Positions 8,138-16,179 of a DNA stretch of 64,000 nucleotides are shown piece after piece. The stretch is from Saprospiraceae bacterium (GTDB lineage Bacteria > Bacteroidota > Bacteroidia > Chitinophagales > Saprospiraceae). The first letter of the stretch is position 1. Every line of letters begins with the position of its first letter. The position numbers and the translations under genes are program-made. The notes beneath the pieces are model-generated. The model ran no database searches. It saw nothing but the letters and a program-made list of their open reading frames with translations, and was not told the DNA's origin. The stretch is from the NCBI GenBank assembly GCA_016714085.1, contig JADJNW010000019.1, forward strand, positions 1 to 64,000, read 5' to 3'.

Positions 8138-9346
8138 ATGAAAAGAATGAGCTACACACTCTGGACACTCACGTTTTTGTTGCCAATGACACTAATGGCG
8201 CAACATAAATGGGAGGCAACTATCTTTATCGGCGGGGCGAATTATCAAGGCGATTTAGTGCCTACGATGCATCCTTATCCTGAGGAAACCAATTTAGCAT
8301 TGGGTCTCTCCGGGCGCTATTTCTTTAGTAATCAATGGGCATTGCGCTTGGGTGCAACCTATGGACAAATCTCGGGTACGGATCAGCATTTCACAGATAC
8401 AGATTTTACGGTGCGCCGACAGTTTAGCTTTCGTTCTAATATTATAGAATCTGCTGCCCTGCTAGAATGGGAGCCCTTTGGCAATCGCCGTTATCCCGGA
8501 TTTAATCAGTTTAAGGCATTAATTTCTCCATATTTTTTTGCTGGAGGTGGATTGGCTATCTCCAATCCTGAAACCGTTTTTGCATTATATCAAAACGGCG
8601 AGGCGCCACCAAAAGTAATGCAAGATAAAGCCATCAAGTATCCGACCAAGCATTTTGCTGTGCCGATGGGCATGGGCATTAAGTTTGACTTGGGAAGGCG
8701 AGTCGCTTTAGGATTGGAAGGTGGTACGCGTTATGCTTTTAGTGATTATCTCGACGGAGTAAGTAAATCGGCTAACCCGGATAAAGGGGATTGGTACGCT
8801 TTTGCTGGTGCGACCTTGACTTTCCGTTTTTTTGCAAAAGATGAAGATAAAGATGGTATTCCTGATAAAGAAGATCGCTGTCCCAAAGTTTTTGGACATA
8901 TCACAGCCAAAGGTTGCCCGGATCGAGATGGCGATGGCGTAGAAGATGTCGAAGACCTTTGCCCGGATGAAGCGGGAGTGAAAATTCTTGGGGGCTGCCC
9001 CGACGCTGATGAAGATGGTATTCCTAATCATGAAGACCTTTGCCCTTATGCTGCGGGGCCTGATTATACGCAAGGTTGCCCCGATACAGACGGCGATAAA
9101 ATTGCAGATAAAGATGATTGGTGTGCTAAACTGGCAGGGCTTTCCTACAAAGGCGGTTGCCCGCTCTTGGATACGGATGGTGATGGTGTTGTTGACGAAA
9201 AAACTTTCTGCAAAGAGTCGATAGAACAAAAAATGCTTGCGACGGCTTGGCCTAAGATTGAATTACCATTTGCTTTTTTAAGTTTGCCACAAAGAATACT
9301 TTTATCGACGCATACAATCACCTGTAAAAGAAACCTATATGAATAA
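8138..9346 (+). CDS. outer-membrane barrel with calcium-binding TSP3 repeats, damaged 3' end
   Basis: The likely start is the ATG at 8138 (MKRMSYTLW), giving a signal peptide cleaved after LMAQ; an in-frame ATG at 8114 would put eight extra residues ahead of it. Residues to about 230 form a DUF6089-like barrel (GGANYQGDL, then LGLSGRYFF). From about 235 come thrombospondin type-3 repeats (DEDKDGIPDKEDRCP and similar, each ending in GCP), which bind Ca2+. Such proteins normally end in an OmpA peptidoglycan-binding domain. Here the repeats lose register after GDGVVDE (about 9195): other frames still read KNACDG and CPKI, then the protein stops. At least two indels are present and no OmpA domain remains, so the gene is 3'-truncated or decayed. 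A paralogue lies immediately downstream. Confidence 0.75.
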   Translation: MKRMSYTLWTLTFLLPMTLMAQHKWEATIFIGGANYQGDLVPTMHPYPEETNLALGLSGRYFFSNQWALRLGATYGQISGTDQHFTDTDFTVRRQFSFRSNIIESAALLEWEPFGNRRYPGFNQFKALISPYFFAGGGLAISNPETVFALYQNGEAPPKVMQDKAIKYPTKHFAVPMGMGIKFDLGRRVALGLEGGTRYAFSDYLDGVSKSANPDKGDWYAFAGATLTFRFFAKDEDKDGIPDKEDRCPKVFGHITAKGCPDRDGDGVEDVEDLCPDEAGVKILGGCPDADEDGIPNHEDLCPYAAGPDYTQGCPDTDGDKIADKDDWCAKLAGLSYKGGCPLLDTDGDGVVDEKTFCKESIEQKMLATAWPKIELPFAFLSLPQRILLSTHTITCKRNLYE

Positions 9347-9382
9347 ATCTATTGATATTTAGGTCTAATTATCTTGAGATTA

Positions 9383-9412
9383 TTTGTATTAAAAATAATT
9401 TATGTAACTTTA
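9383..9412 (+). promoter_or_regulatory. Bacteroidota-type promoter for the second barrel gene
   Basis: TTTG (9383-9386) and TAACTTTA (9405-9412) are 18 bp apart, a one-mismatch fit to TTTG-N(17-23)-TAnnTTTG. The start codon of the next gene is 44 bp downstream. This suggests separate transcription from the upstream paralogue. Confidence 0.45.
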
Positions 9413-9455
9413 TGACCAAGAATAGGTGAATTTTTCCCAAAAACTTGGTTGTCTT

Positions 9456-10145
9456 ATGAAAAAGCTATACACACTTGTCTTAGCGCTTGCTTACTTTTCT
9501 ATTACAGTTTTTGCTCAAAACAAAGAATGGGAAGTTGGTATGTTTGTTGGCTGGTCGGTCTATCAAGGAGATATTGTAGGAAAAACAATTGACTTGAAAG
9601 AAGCCAATACCGCAGTGGGAATCACGGGCCGTTACGATTATTACTACACCCTTAAATTCCGCACTAATTTACTCTTTGGCCGGCTCACAGGAGATGATGC
9701 CAATTATCCTGGTAGAGAAGATCGAGATGCTAGTTTTCAAACCAGCCTGATAGAGTTTTCAGGAATGGCCGAATGGGAGCCCTTTGGCAAAGCTCGCGCA
9801 TTAAAAGGGGGTAAATCCAAATTTTTTGTTTCGCCTTATTTTTTAGGTGGTTTGGGTTTAGTTTTTACCAATCCAAAACCAAAATTCCCAGCTTTAGGAA
9901 GGCCAGATAGCCAAAATCCTGCTATTCAGGATATTCGGGCTGGGTATTCCAAAATTCATTTGGCGGTGCCGCTTGGTGGAGGCTTGCGGTATGATGTGAA
10001 TGATAAATGGATGGTCGGCGCAGAGATCGCGGGCAGGATTCCATTCACGGACTATTTGGATGGAATTAGTGAATCCGGCAATTCCAATTCGATGGATTTC
10101 TATTGGTTTTATGGACTTACGGTGATGTTCAAACCCAATCGTTAA
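9456..10145 (+). CDS. DUF6089-like outer-membrane beta-barrel protein
   Basis: The ATG at 9456 gives MKKLYTLVLALAYFSITVFAQ, a signal peptide; a GTG at 9426 would only add a poor extension. The mature part (about 209 residues) parallels the N-terminal half of the upstream TSP3 protein: EVGMFVGWSVYQGDI, a GRYDYYYTLKFR strand, EWEPFGKAR, FFVSPYFLGGLGL, the PFTDYLDGISESGNSN loop and an aromatic C-terminal strand. It has no TSP3 or OmpA region and is a stand-alone barrel. The two genes look like an ancient tandem duplication. The function of this barrel family is unknown. Confidence 0.8.
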   Translation: MKKLYTLVLALAYFSITVFAQNKEWEVGMFVGWSVYQGDIVGKTIDLKEANTAVGITGRYDYYYTLKFRTNLLFGRLTGDDANYPGREDRDASFQTSLIEFSGMAEWEPFGKARALKGGKSKFFVSPYFLGGLGLVFTNPKPKFPALGRPDSQNPAIQDIRAGYSKIHLAVPLGGGLRYDVNDKWMVGAEIAGRIPFTDYLDGISESGNSNSMDFYWFYGLTVMFKPNR

Positions 10146-10838
10146 TTATGGATTCAGAAGTTCATCTACTACTTTTGGCACGCCCGTTGAGGCCTTTTCA
10201 GAAAGGACGTTCAGGTTTTTTAGAAAATTCATTTCGTGACTAAAACCTGGATTCGGATCAATATAAAAAATTCTTGCGTGTTCTTGTGCCAAGCCCAGCA
10301 GCCCTGCTGCCGGATATACTTGTAACGAAGTGCCAATAACCATAATGATATCGGCCATAGCGACTTCTATTGCTGCGGGTTCGATCATGGGCACTACTTC
10401 CCCAAACCAAACAATATGCGGTCGCAATTGACTACCTAATTCACACACATCTCCCAGTAATATATCTTTTTTCCATTCATAAACAAGCGACGCTTTCTTC
10501 GTGCTGCGCGCTTTGAATAATTCGCCGTGTAAATGAATAATATTGCTGCTTCCGGCACGCTCGTGCAAATCATCTACGTTTTGAGTGATGATTGTGACAT
10601 GATAATGAGATTCTAAATTTACCAAAGCGGTATGACCAGGATTGGGATGTACTTCATGCAACTGGCGTCGCCGCGCATTATAAAATTGAAGCACCAAATC
10701 AGGATTTTTGTGCCAACCGTCAATCGAAGCCACTTCCATAATATCATAATTTTCCCATAGCCCACCCGCATCCCGAAAAGTGCTAATGCCGCTCTCTGCG
10801 CTGATCCCTGCGCCACTTAGGACGACTATTTTTTTCAT
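10146..10838 (-). CDS. sirtuin, NAD-dependent protein deacylase (class III, zinc-site-less)
   Basis: Removes acyl groups from lysines using NAD+. Starting at MKKIVVLSG (10838), it shows the NAD-binding GAGISAESGI, then TFRD, TQNVDDLH, the catalytic His in HLHGE and the LRPHIVWFGE strand. The YNARRR segment holds the Tyr-x-x-Arg pair that in SIRT5/CobB favours succinyl- and malonyl-lysine. The usual four zinc cysteines are missing: the region between HGE and LRPH has a single Cys. I recall related Bacteroidota sequences with the same loss. It follows nnr on the same strand after 66 bp, and both use NAD-type cofactors. Confidence 0.9.
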   Translation of the reverse strand: MKKIVVLSGAGISAESGISTFRDAGGLWENYDIMEVASIDGWHKNPDLVLQFYNARRRQLHEVHPNPGHTALVNLESHYHVTIITQNVDDLHERAGSSNIIHLHGELFKARSTKKASLVYEWKKDILLGDVCELGSQLRPHIVWFGEVVPMIEPAAIEVAMADIIMVIGTSLQVYPAAGLLGLAQEHARIFYIDPNPGFSHEMNFLKNLNVLSEKASTGVPKVVDELLNP

Positions 10839-10868
10839 TTTTTTGAATTTATGTAGTGATGTAATGGT

Positions 10869-10895
10869 GTTGTGATATGGTGGTAACATCACAAC
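10869..10895. repeat. hairpin between nnr and the sirtuin gene
   Basis: GTTGTGAT (10869-10876) and ATCACAAC (10888-10895) form a perfect 8-bp stem with an 11-base loop in the 66-bp gap. No T tract follows on the minus strand, so it is probably not a terminator. Confidence 0.35.
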
Positions 10896-10904
10896 ATCAC
10901 AATA

Positions 10905-12406
10905 TCATCTCTTCAACTTCATAAATGCTCGCCCCAAATATTGTACAATATCGCTCGCAATCAAAGCTTCTTGTTCTAATTCTTCCGATGCAATATCACC
11001 CGCCAATCCATGTAAATAAACGCCCAATACCGCTGCTTCAAATGAAGAATAAGATTGTGCCAACAAACCTGTAATGATGCCAGTAAGCACGTCGCCGCTG
11101 CCACCGGTCGCCATGCCGGGATTGCCGGTAGAATTGAAATAACAAGTGCCATCAGGACAAGCGATGCAAGTATGCGCGCCTTTTAGCAGAATATAAATTC
11201 CCAATTCCTGTGCTTTTTGTCGTTGCAATTCGTTTCTTTCAAAATCATTTGCGCTCCGGCCAAATAATCGCTCGAACTCCTTTGGATGCGGCGTTAGAAT
11301 GCTGTTTTTAGGAATTTTTTTAAATAATGCTTGATTTTTTGCAATTAAATTTAAAGCATCGGCATCAATGACTAAAGGGATCGGGCTTTTTTCTAATAAC
11401 TCTTCCAGCGCTTCCATCGAAGTTTTCTTTTGATCCAGACCACAACCCACGCCAATCGCCTTGTAAGTCGAGAGTTTTGGAATTTCCGAAAGGAAAAATT
11501 CATGACGATCCACGCTGACCATTGCTTCCGGAATACTCATTTGCAAAATCGGATAAGCACATTTGGGTCCATGAATCGTGACCAAGCCAACACCGCTGCG
11601 AAGACAGGCACGTGCTGCAAGGATTGCTGCGCCGACTTTACCATAACTGCCCATAATAAGCAAAGCATGACCAAAACTTCCTTTATGGTTGAATTTGTGT
11701 CGTTTATGTAAAATATTTTTTACAAATATTATATCAATATAATAAAAAAGCGTTTTTGCTTTTGCAATAAAACTGATTCAAACCAATACTTTGAAAAATC
11801 CAATCACCAACAATATCTTGATTTTCAGGAAAAAGAAAGCCAGCTTCGGCATTTCAAAACAAAAGTGTAATGCGCATGAATACAAGCGCCATCGGTATGC
11901 TGGTCAGCGTACAAACCCGAAGGCATATCAATTGCCACGCGAATAATGTTTAGTTGATCCAAATGCTCGAATAATGCAGCCCAATAGCTTGTGGCAGCAC
12001 GGTTTAAACCCGAACCAAAAATGGCGTCAATTGCAATAGCGCCTTGCGGCAAATCAGGTGCGGGAGCGCCTTCTTCAATGGTGTGGACTTTCAATTCCGT
12101 TCTGCGCGGCAGCCTTTCCCAATTCACTTGAAAATCTTTTGATATATTATCATTTATTTTACAAAACCAAACCGTTACATCATAAAATCGCTGTTGTAAG
12201 AGTCGGGCTGAAGCCAACCCATCGCCACCGTTGTTGCCAGGGCCACAAAAAATATGAATTGGAATATCTTGATTTGGGAATTTATTTAAAAACCAATTAA
12301 TAAAAGTTAAAGAAGCGCGTTCCATCAAATCGATAGATGCGATTGGTTCATGAGCGATGGTATAAGCATCAAGTTCCCGGATTTGATTGGCATTCAGGAT
12401 TTTCAT
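10905..12406 (-). CDS. nnr: bifunctional NAD(P)H-hydrate epimerase / ADP-dependent dehydratase, three frameshifts
   Basis: Repairs hydrated NADH and NADPH. The N-terminal epimerase half starts at 12406 (MKILNANQIRELD) with the GPGNNGGDGLASARLL motif. The C-terminal kinase-fold dehydratase half carries GSYGKVGAAILAARA and the active-site GMATGGSGDVLTG. The two halves are separate open frames (11825-12406 and 10905-11663) only because of small indels near 11870, 11830 and 11755. Other frames supply the missing linker: FEMPKLAFF, PENQDIVGDW and HKRHKFNHKGSFGHALL. Restored, the protein is about 500 residues, normal for the fusion. All three breaks fall in T- or A-rich runs, so they look like sequencing errors. 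Confidence 0.88.
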
Positions 12407-12511
12407 TTCTTTTAGACTTTATACGATAGACAATGGACTTTAGATAAGTTTTTCTAAAATCCGACATCTAACATCTAAAAATAATGTATTTTCCGACAAT
12501 ACAAAAAGCAG

Positions 12512-13615
12512 ATGGAACTCAAAGAAATTTTCAAAGACCTAAAGGTCGTCGAACTCGCCAGTGTGCTTGCCGGGCCTGCGGTTGGGATGTTTTTCGCAGA
12601 ATTAGGCGCTACGGTTATTAAAATTGAGAATAAAACCACTGGCGGCGATGTCACGCGCTCCTGGAAAGTGCCAGAGGAAGATTCGGAAAGCGATTATTCT
12701 GCTTATTATTGCAGTGTAAATTGGCATAAAAAGATATATTTTTTTGATTTACAAAAGGATGAAGATCAGGTATTTGTACATGATATAATAAAAAATGCAG
12801 ATATTATAATCAGTAATTTCAAGCGCACCTCGGCAGAAAAAATGCGGATGGATTATGATTTTTTGAAAACCTTGAATCCTGGTTTAATTTTTGGTCAAAT
12901 CACGGGCTATGGCGAAAACGATGATACCCCAGCCTTTGATGTAGTATTGCAGGCAGAAGCAGGCTTTTTATATATGACGGGCGAACCAGGGCGTAATCCA
13001 GTGAAAATGCCCGTAGCGTTGATTGATATTCTTGCCGCGCATCAGCTGAAAGAAGCGATTTTACTGGCTTTGCTCAAGCGACAAATGACAGGTGAGGGGA
13101 GTTACGTTTCGGTTTCCTTGTTTGAATCGGCGGTCGCATCGCTTGCAAATCAAGCAACCAATTGGCTCATGGCAGGACACATCCCGCAGCGCATGGGTAC
13201 GCGGCATCCGAACATTGCACCTTATGGCGATATTTTTGAAACAAAAGATAATGAACAAATAGTTATTGCAGTAGGTACGGATCGGCAGTTTGAAAACCTT
13301 TGTAAGGTATTGAACATCAAGCCTAATGAACAGTTTTTGACCAATGCCAAGCGAGTGAAAAACCGTGTGGATTTGATTGGATTTTTGCAGCTTGCTTTTC
13401 GTCAATTTGATCGCGATGAAATTTTGCAACGTTTCCGCGAAAGCGGCGTTCCGGCTGCTGCTATTCGCACGATGCCCGAAGTATTTGAGCACCCATTAGC
13501 AAAAAATATGATATTAGAAGAAATCATGCCGGCTTCGCCTTCGGCAAGCCTATGGCGACCGAAGGATGGACGACTAAGTAGAAGGGTTAAAACGCTTGTA
13601 TTTACTGCCAAATAA
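12512..13615 (+). CDS. CaiB/BaiF family (class III) CoA-transferase
   Basis: Family members move CoA between acyl groups through an Asp-linked intermediate. The 367 residues have the expected N-terminal fold (VVELASVLAGPAVGMFFAELGATVIKIE) and the catalytic Asp in PAFDVVLQAEAG (about 152). A SLFESAVASLANQ segment and the C-terminal ESGVPAAAIRTMPEVFEHP follow. The substrate is not evident. Near the end, about 16 residues (ASPSASLWRPKDGRLS, 13531-13578) come from a GC-rich palindromic stretch that interrupts the usual C-terminus, possibly a REP-like insertion kept in frame. Divergent from nnr, 105 bp apart. Confidence 0.88.
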   Translation: MELKEIFKDLKVVELASVLAGPAVGMFFAELGATVIKIENKTTGGDVTRSWKVPEEDSESDYSAYYCSVNWHKKIYFFDLQKDEDQVFVHDIIKNADIIISNFKRTSAEKMRMDYDFLKTLNPGLIFGQITGYGENDDTPAFDVVLQAEAGFLYMTGEPGRNPVKMPVALIDILAAHQLKEAILLALLKRQMTGEGSYVSVSLFESAVASLANQATNWLMAGHIPQRMGTRHPNIAPYGDIFETKDNEQIVIAVGTDRQFENLCKVLNIKPNEQFLTNAKRVKNRVDLIGFLQLAFRQFDRDEILQRFRESGVPAAAIRTMPEVFEHPLAKNMILEEIMPASPSASLWRPKDGRLSRRVKTLVFTAK

Positions 13616-13977
13616 TTGTATTTTTGAAAAAATTACCCAAAAGCCCCAACCCCGGGGGCAAAAAAAAAAAAAAAAAGGGAAGAATGAGTGGGAGTGGGAA
13701 AAAAAATTCGGAAAAAAAAAAGGAAGGGGAGGGGAAAAAATCAAAAGTCCTTACAGCTTTGGAGGGGTATGCTGGTTTCACAACCCTTTTGTACAAGTGC
13801 TTCATCGTCAATCAGATAAAGAAGATTGGCTTTGCCATTCTGAAGATAAAGAAGAGACGAGCATCCAATTTGCAGGCTGTTCTTTGGCTTTGAAAGATAT
13901 TTACAAAAGGGTTAGCTTTCCGCCAGAAACGACTTCAGGCGACGAATCACTTTAACAACCGCGAAAAACAATCCCGA
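13616..13977. repeat. gene-free gap with a long homopolymer-rich purine tract
   Basis: Positions 13653-13740 are almost purely A and G on the plus strand: G5, then A17 (13660-13676), G-rich words and further A8, A10 and A6 runs. CCCCAACCCCGGGGG precedes it. Downstream (13741-13955) composition returns to normal and a short frame runs to 13955 (PFVQVLHRQSDKEDWLCHSE and on) with no recognisable family and no good start. The tract could be triplex-forming sequence, but runs this long are also where read consensus is least reliable. Confidence 0.5.
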
Positions 13978-16113
13978 TTGAAAAGGCTTCTCTTTTTAAT
14001 ATTATTAATTTCCTTAAACCTTAAATTACTGCACGCCACCCATATTGTTGGCGGCGAGATGAATTATACTTGCCTTGGCAATGATAAATATGAAATTACG
14101 TTGACCATTTTTCGGGACTGCTTTTATGGCGACCCAAATGCCTGGTTTGACAACCCTGCTTCCATTGGTGTTTTTGATACAAATAATCAATTGTTGGGTC
14201 AGTTTCTCGTGCCTTTGGTGGGTAATGATACTTTGAATCCTGTACTTAGTGGCGAATGCTTTGTTGCGCCGCCCAGCGTGTGCGTGCATACGACGACTTA
14301 TCGGGTGGAAGTGGAATTACCTTTTCGAACGGGTGGTTATCAATTGGCTTATCAACGTTGCTGCCGCAATCAAACACTTTTGAATATTGTCAATCCTTTG
14401 GCTTCTGGCGCGACTTATGGCGTGACCATTTCTGAAAGGGCTTTACTCGAATGCAATTCCAATCCAAAATTCCAATCCTGGCCACCGATTTACATCTGCG
14501 TAGGCGAACCGATTAACTTCGATCAATCCGCGATTGATGCAGATGGCGACTCGATTGTATATAAATTGTGTGAACCCTGGTTAGGTGCGAATCAACAAAT
14601 ACCGAGGCCGCAACCACCTAATCCGCCGCCGTATGAGCCAGTAGTTTGGCAGAGTCCGCCTTACGGTTTGAATAATATGCTGAATGCCGTTCCGAATGGA
14701 GCGCCTTTGCGCATTGATTTGAAAACGGGAATTTTGACTGGAACGCCGAATACAATTGGGCAGTTTGTAGTAGGCATTTGCATTGAGGAATATCGAGATG
14801 GTGAATTGATTTCGACTACCCGGAGGGATTTTCAGTACAATGTCGGCATTTGTGGCAGACCTACTGCTGGTTTTTTCGCTCCAGAGGTGCAATGCGGCGA
14901 TCTGGAAGTGAATTTTGCGAATGAAAGTGTCGAAACCAATAGTTTTCTCTGGCAATTTGGCGATGGAGCTACTTCCGATGAGCAAAGCCCAAGTTTTACT
15001 TTTGCAGATACAGGAACTTATCAGGTACGCTTAATCGTTGAACCCGGCACTGTTTGTGCTGATACTTTTGAACGCTCGATTCAATTATTGCCAGCTACTT
15101 TAAAACCCGATTTTTCTTTTGATTTTTTGGAATGTAATGATTCTTTAACCTTATCAATCCTTGATGCTTCGAGCGATTCCGCCTCTGAAATCATCGATTG
15201 GGACTGGTTGGTACAACCTTTGAATCTCCGTTCTAATAATCAAAATCCCACTTTTGTCATTCACGAAAGTGGATTGTATGATGTCCGCTTGCGCCTGCGT
15301 GCTGCCAATGGCTGCGATGCAATGCTCAATAAACCTTTGGAAATCAATTTAATAGAAGAAGATCTGCCCGATTCTTTGGTAGTGTGTAAAGGCGAAGAAA
15401 TAGAATTAAATCCAAATTTTAATCCTGCTTATATTTATAATTGGTCACCATCTAATAATTTAAACAATCCGAATGTGCCAAATCCGTTGGCAAAACCAGA
15501 TTCTAACACGATTTATACGGCCATTATCACCGATTCAGAGGGATTCTGTCAAGTAAAGCGGCAAGTGCAAGTGCGCGTAGCTGAGGTCATTGATTCTCTT
15601 AATGCTTTTGCTGAACCAGATACAATCTTTGGGCGAGGTACATCACAATTAAGCGCTACATTGTATAATAATCTGATTTACAATTGGAATCCTACTGAAA
15701 GTTTAAATAATTCTGATATTTACAATCCAATTGCCAGCCTAAATATTACAACAACTTATCAAGTGACTACCCGCACTGCCGATGGTTGTTTGAAAAATGC
15801 TTTAGTTACAGTGGTTGTAATGAATGGGTTATGCGAAGAGCCTTTTATTTTTATTCCAAATGCCTTTACCCCCAACGCTGATGGCGTAAATGACGTCTTT
15901 AGAGTTAGAGGTAATCATATTGAGGAGTTTTATTTAGCTATTTATAATCGCTGGGGCCAGCGGGTTTTTGAATCGCGCGCGCCCGAAGATGCTTGGGATG
16001 GCACTTTTAATGGTGAGCAATTGCCGCCAGATGTCTATGGTTATTACGTCGAGTTGCGCTGCTTCGATGAAAGCAGTTTTGTTAAAAAAGGCAATTTGAC
16101 GCTAATTCGATGA
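13978..16113 (+). CDS. T9SS type B cargo protein with PKD domains
   Basis: Secreted or cell-surface protein of 711 residues. A TTG at 13978 is the best start because it gives a signal peptide (MKRLLFLILLISLNLKLLHA); no ATG suits. The N-terminus (THIVGGEMNYTCLGNDKYEITLTIFRDC) is a conserved Bacteroidota extracellular domain. PKD-like folds follow: FLWQFGDGATSDEQSPSF at about 320-345 and a second near 400. Residues 622-711 are a gliding-motility-associated C-terminal domain (IPNAFTPNADGVNDVFRVRG, YNRWGQRVFES, AWDGTFNGEQ), the type B sorting signal for the type IX secretion system. Substrate or ligand is unknown. It may share a transcript with the gene that starts 66 bp downstream. Confidence 0.9.
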   Translation: MKRLLFLILLISLNLKLLHATHIVGGEMNYTCLGNDKYEITLTIFRDCFYGDPNAWFDNPASIGVFDTNNQLLGQFLVPLVGNDTLNPVLSGECFVAPPSVCVHTTTYRVEVELPFRTGGYQLAYQRCCRNQTLLNIVNPLASGATYGVTISERALLECNSNPKFQSWPPIYICVGEPINFDQSAIDADGDSIVYKLCEPWLGANQQIPRPQPPNPPPYEPVVWQSPPYGLNNMLNAVPNGAPLRIDLKTGILTGTPNTIGQFVVGICIEEYRDGELISTTRRDFQYNVGICGRPTAGFFAPEVQCGDLEVNFANESVETNSFLWQFGDGATSDEQSPSFTFADTGTYQVRLIVEPGTVCADTFERSIQLLPATLKPDFSFDFLECNDSLTLSILDASSDSASEIIDWDWLVQPLNLRSNNQNPTFVIHESGLYDVRLRLRAANGCDAMLNKPLEINLIEEDLPDSLVVCKGEEIELNPNFNPAYIYNWSPSNNLNNPNVPNPLAKPDSNTIYTAIITDSEGFCQVKRQVQVRVAEVIDSLNAFAEPDTIFGRGTSQLSATLYNNLIYNWNPTESLNNSDIYNPIASLNITTTYQVTTRTADGCLKNALVTVVVMNGLCEEPFIFIPNAFTPNADGVNDVFRVRGNHIEEFYLAIYNRWGQRVFESRAPEDAWDGTFNGEQLPPDVYGYYVELRCFDESSFVKKGNLTLIR

Positions 16114-16179
16114 TTGGTAGTTGACCTTTTCATTAAAACGGATTTTATTTGTAATCGTCATCATAATCCTTCAAGACCT

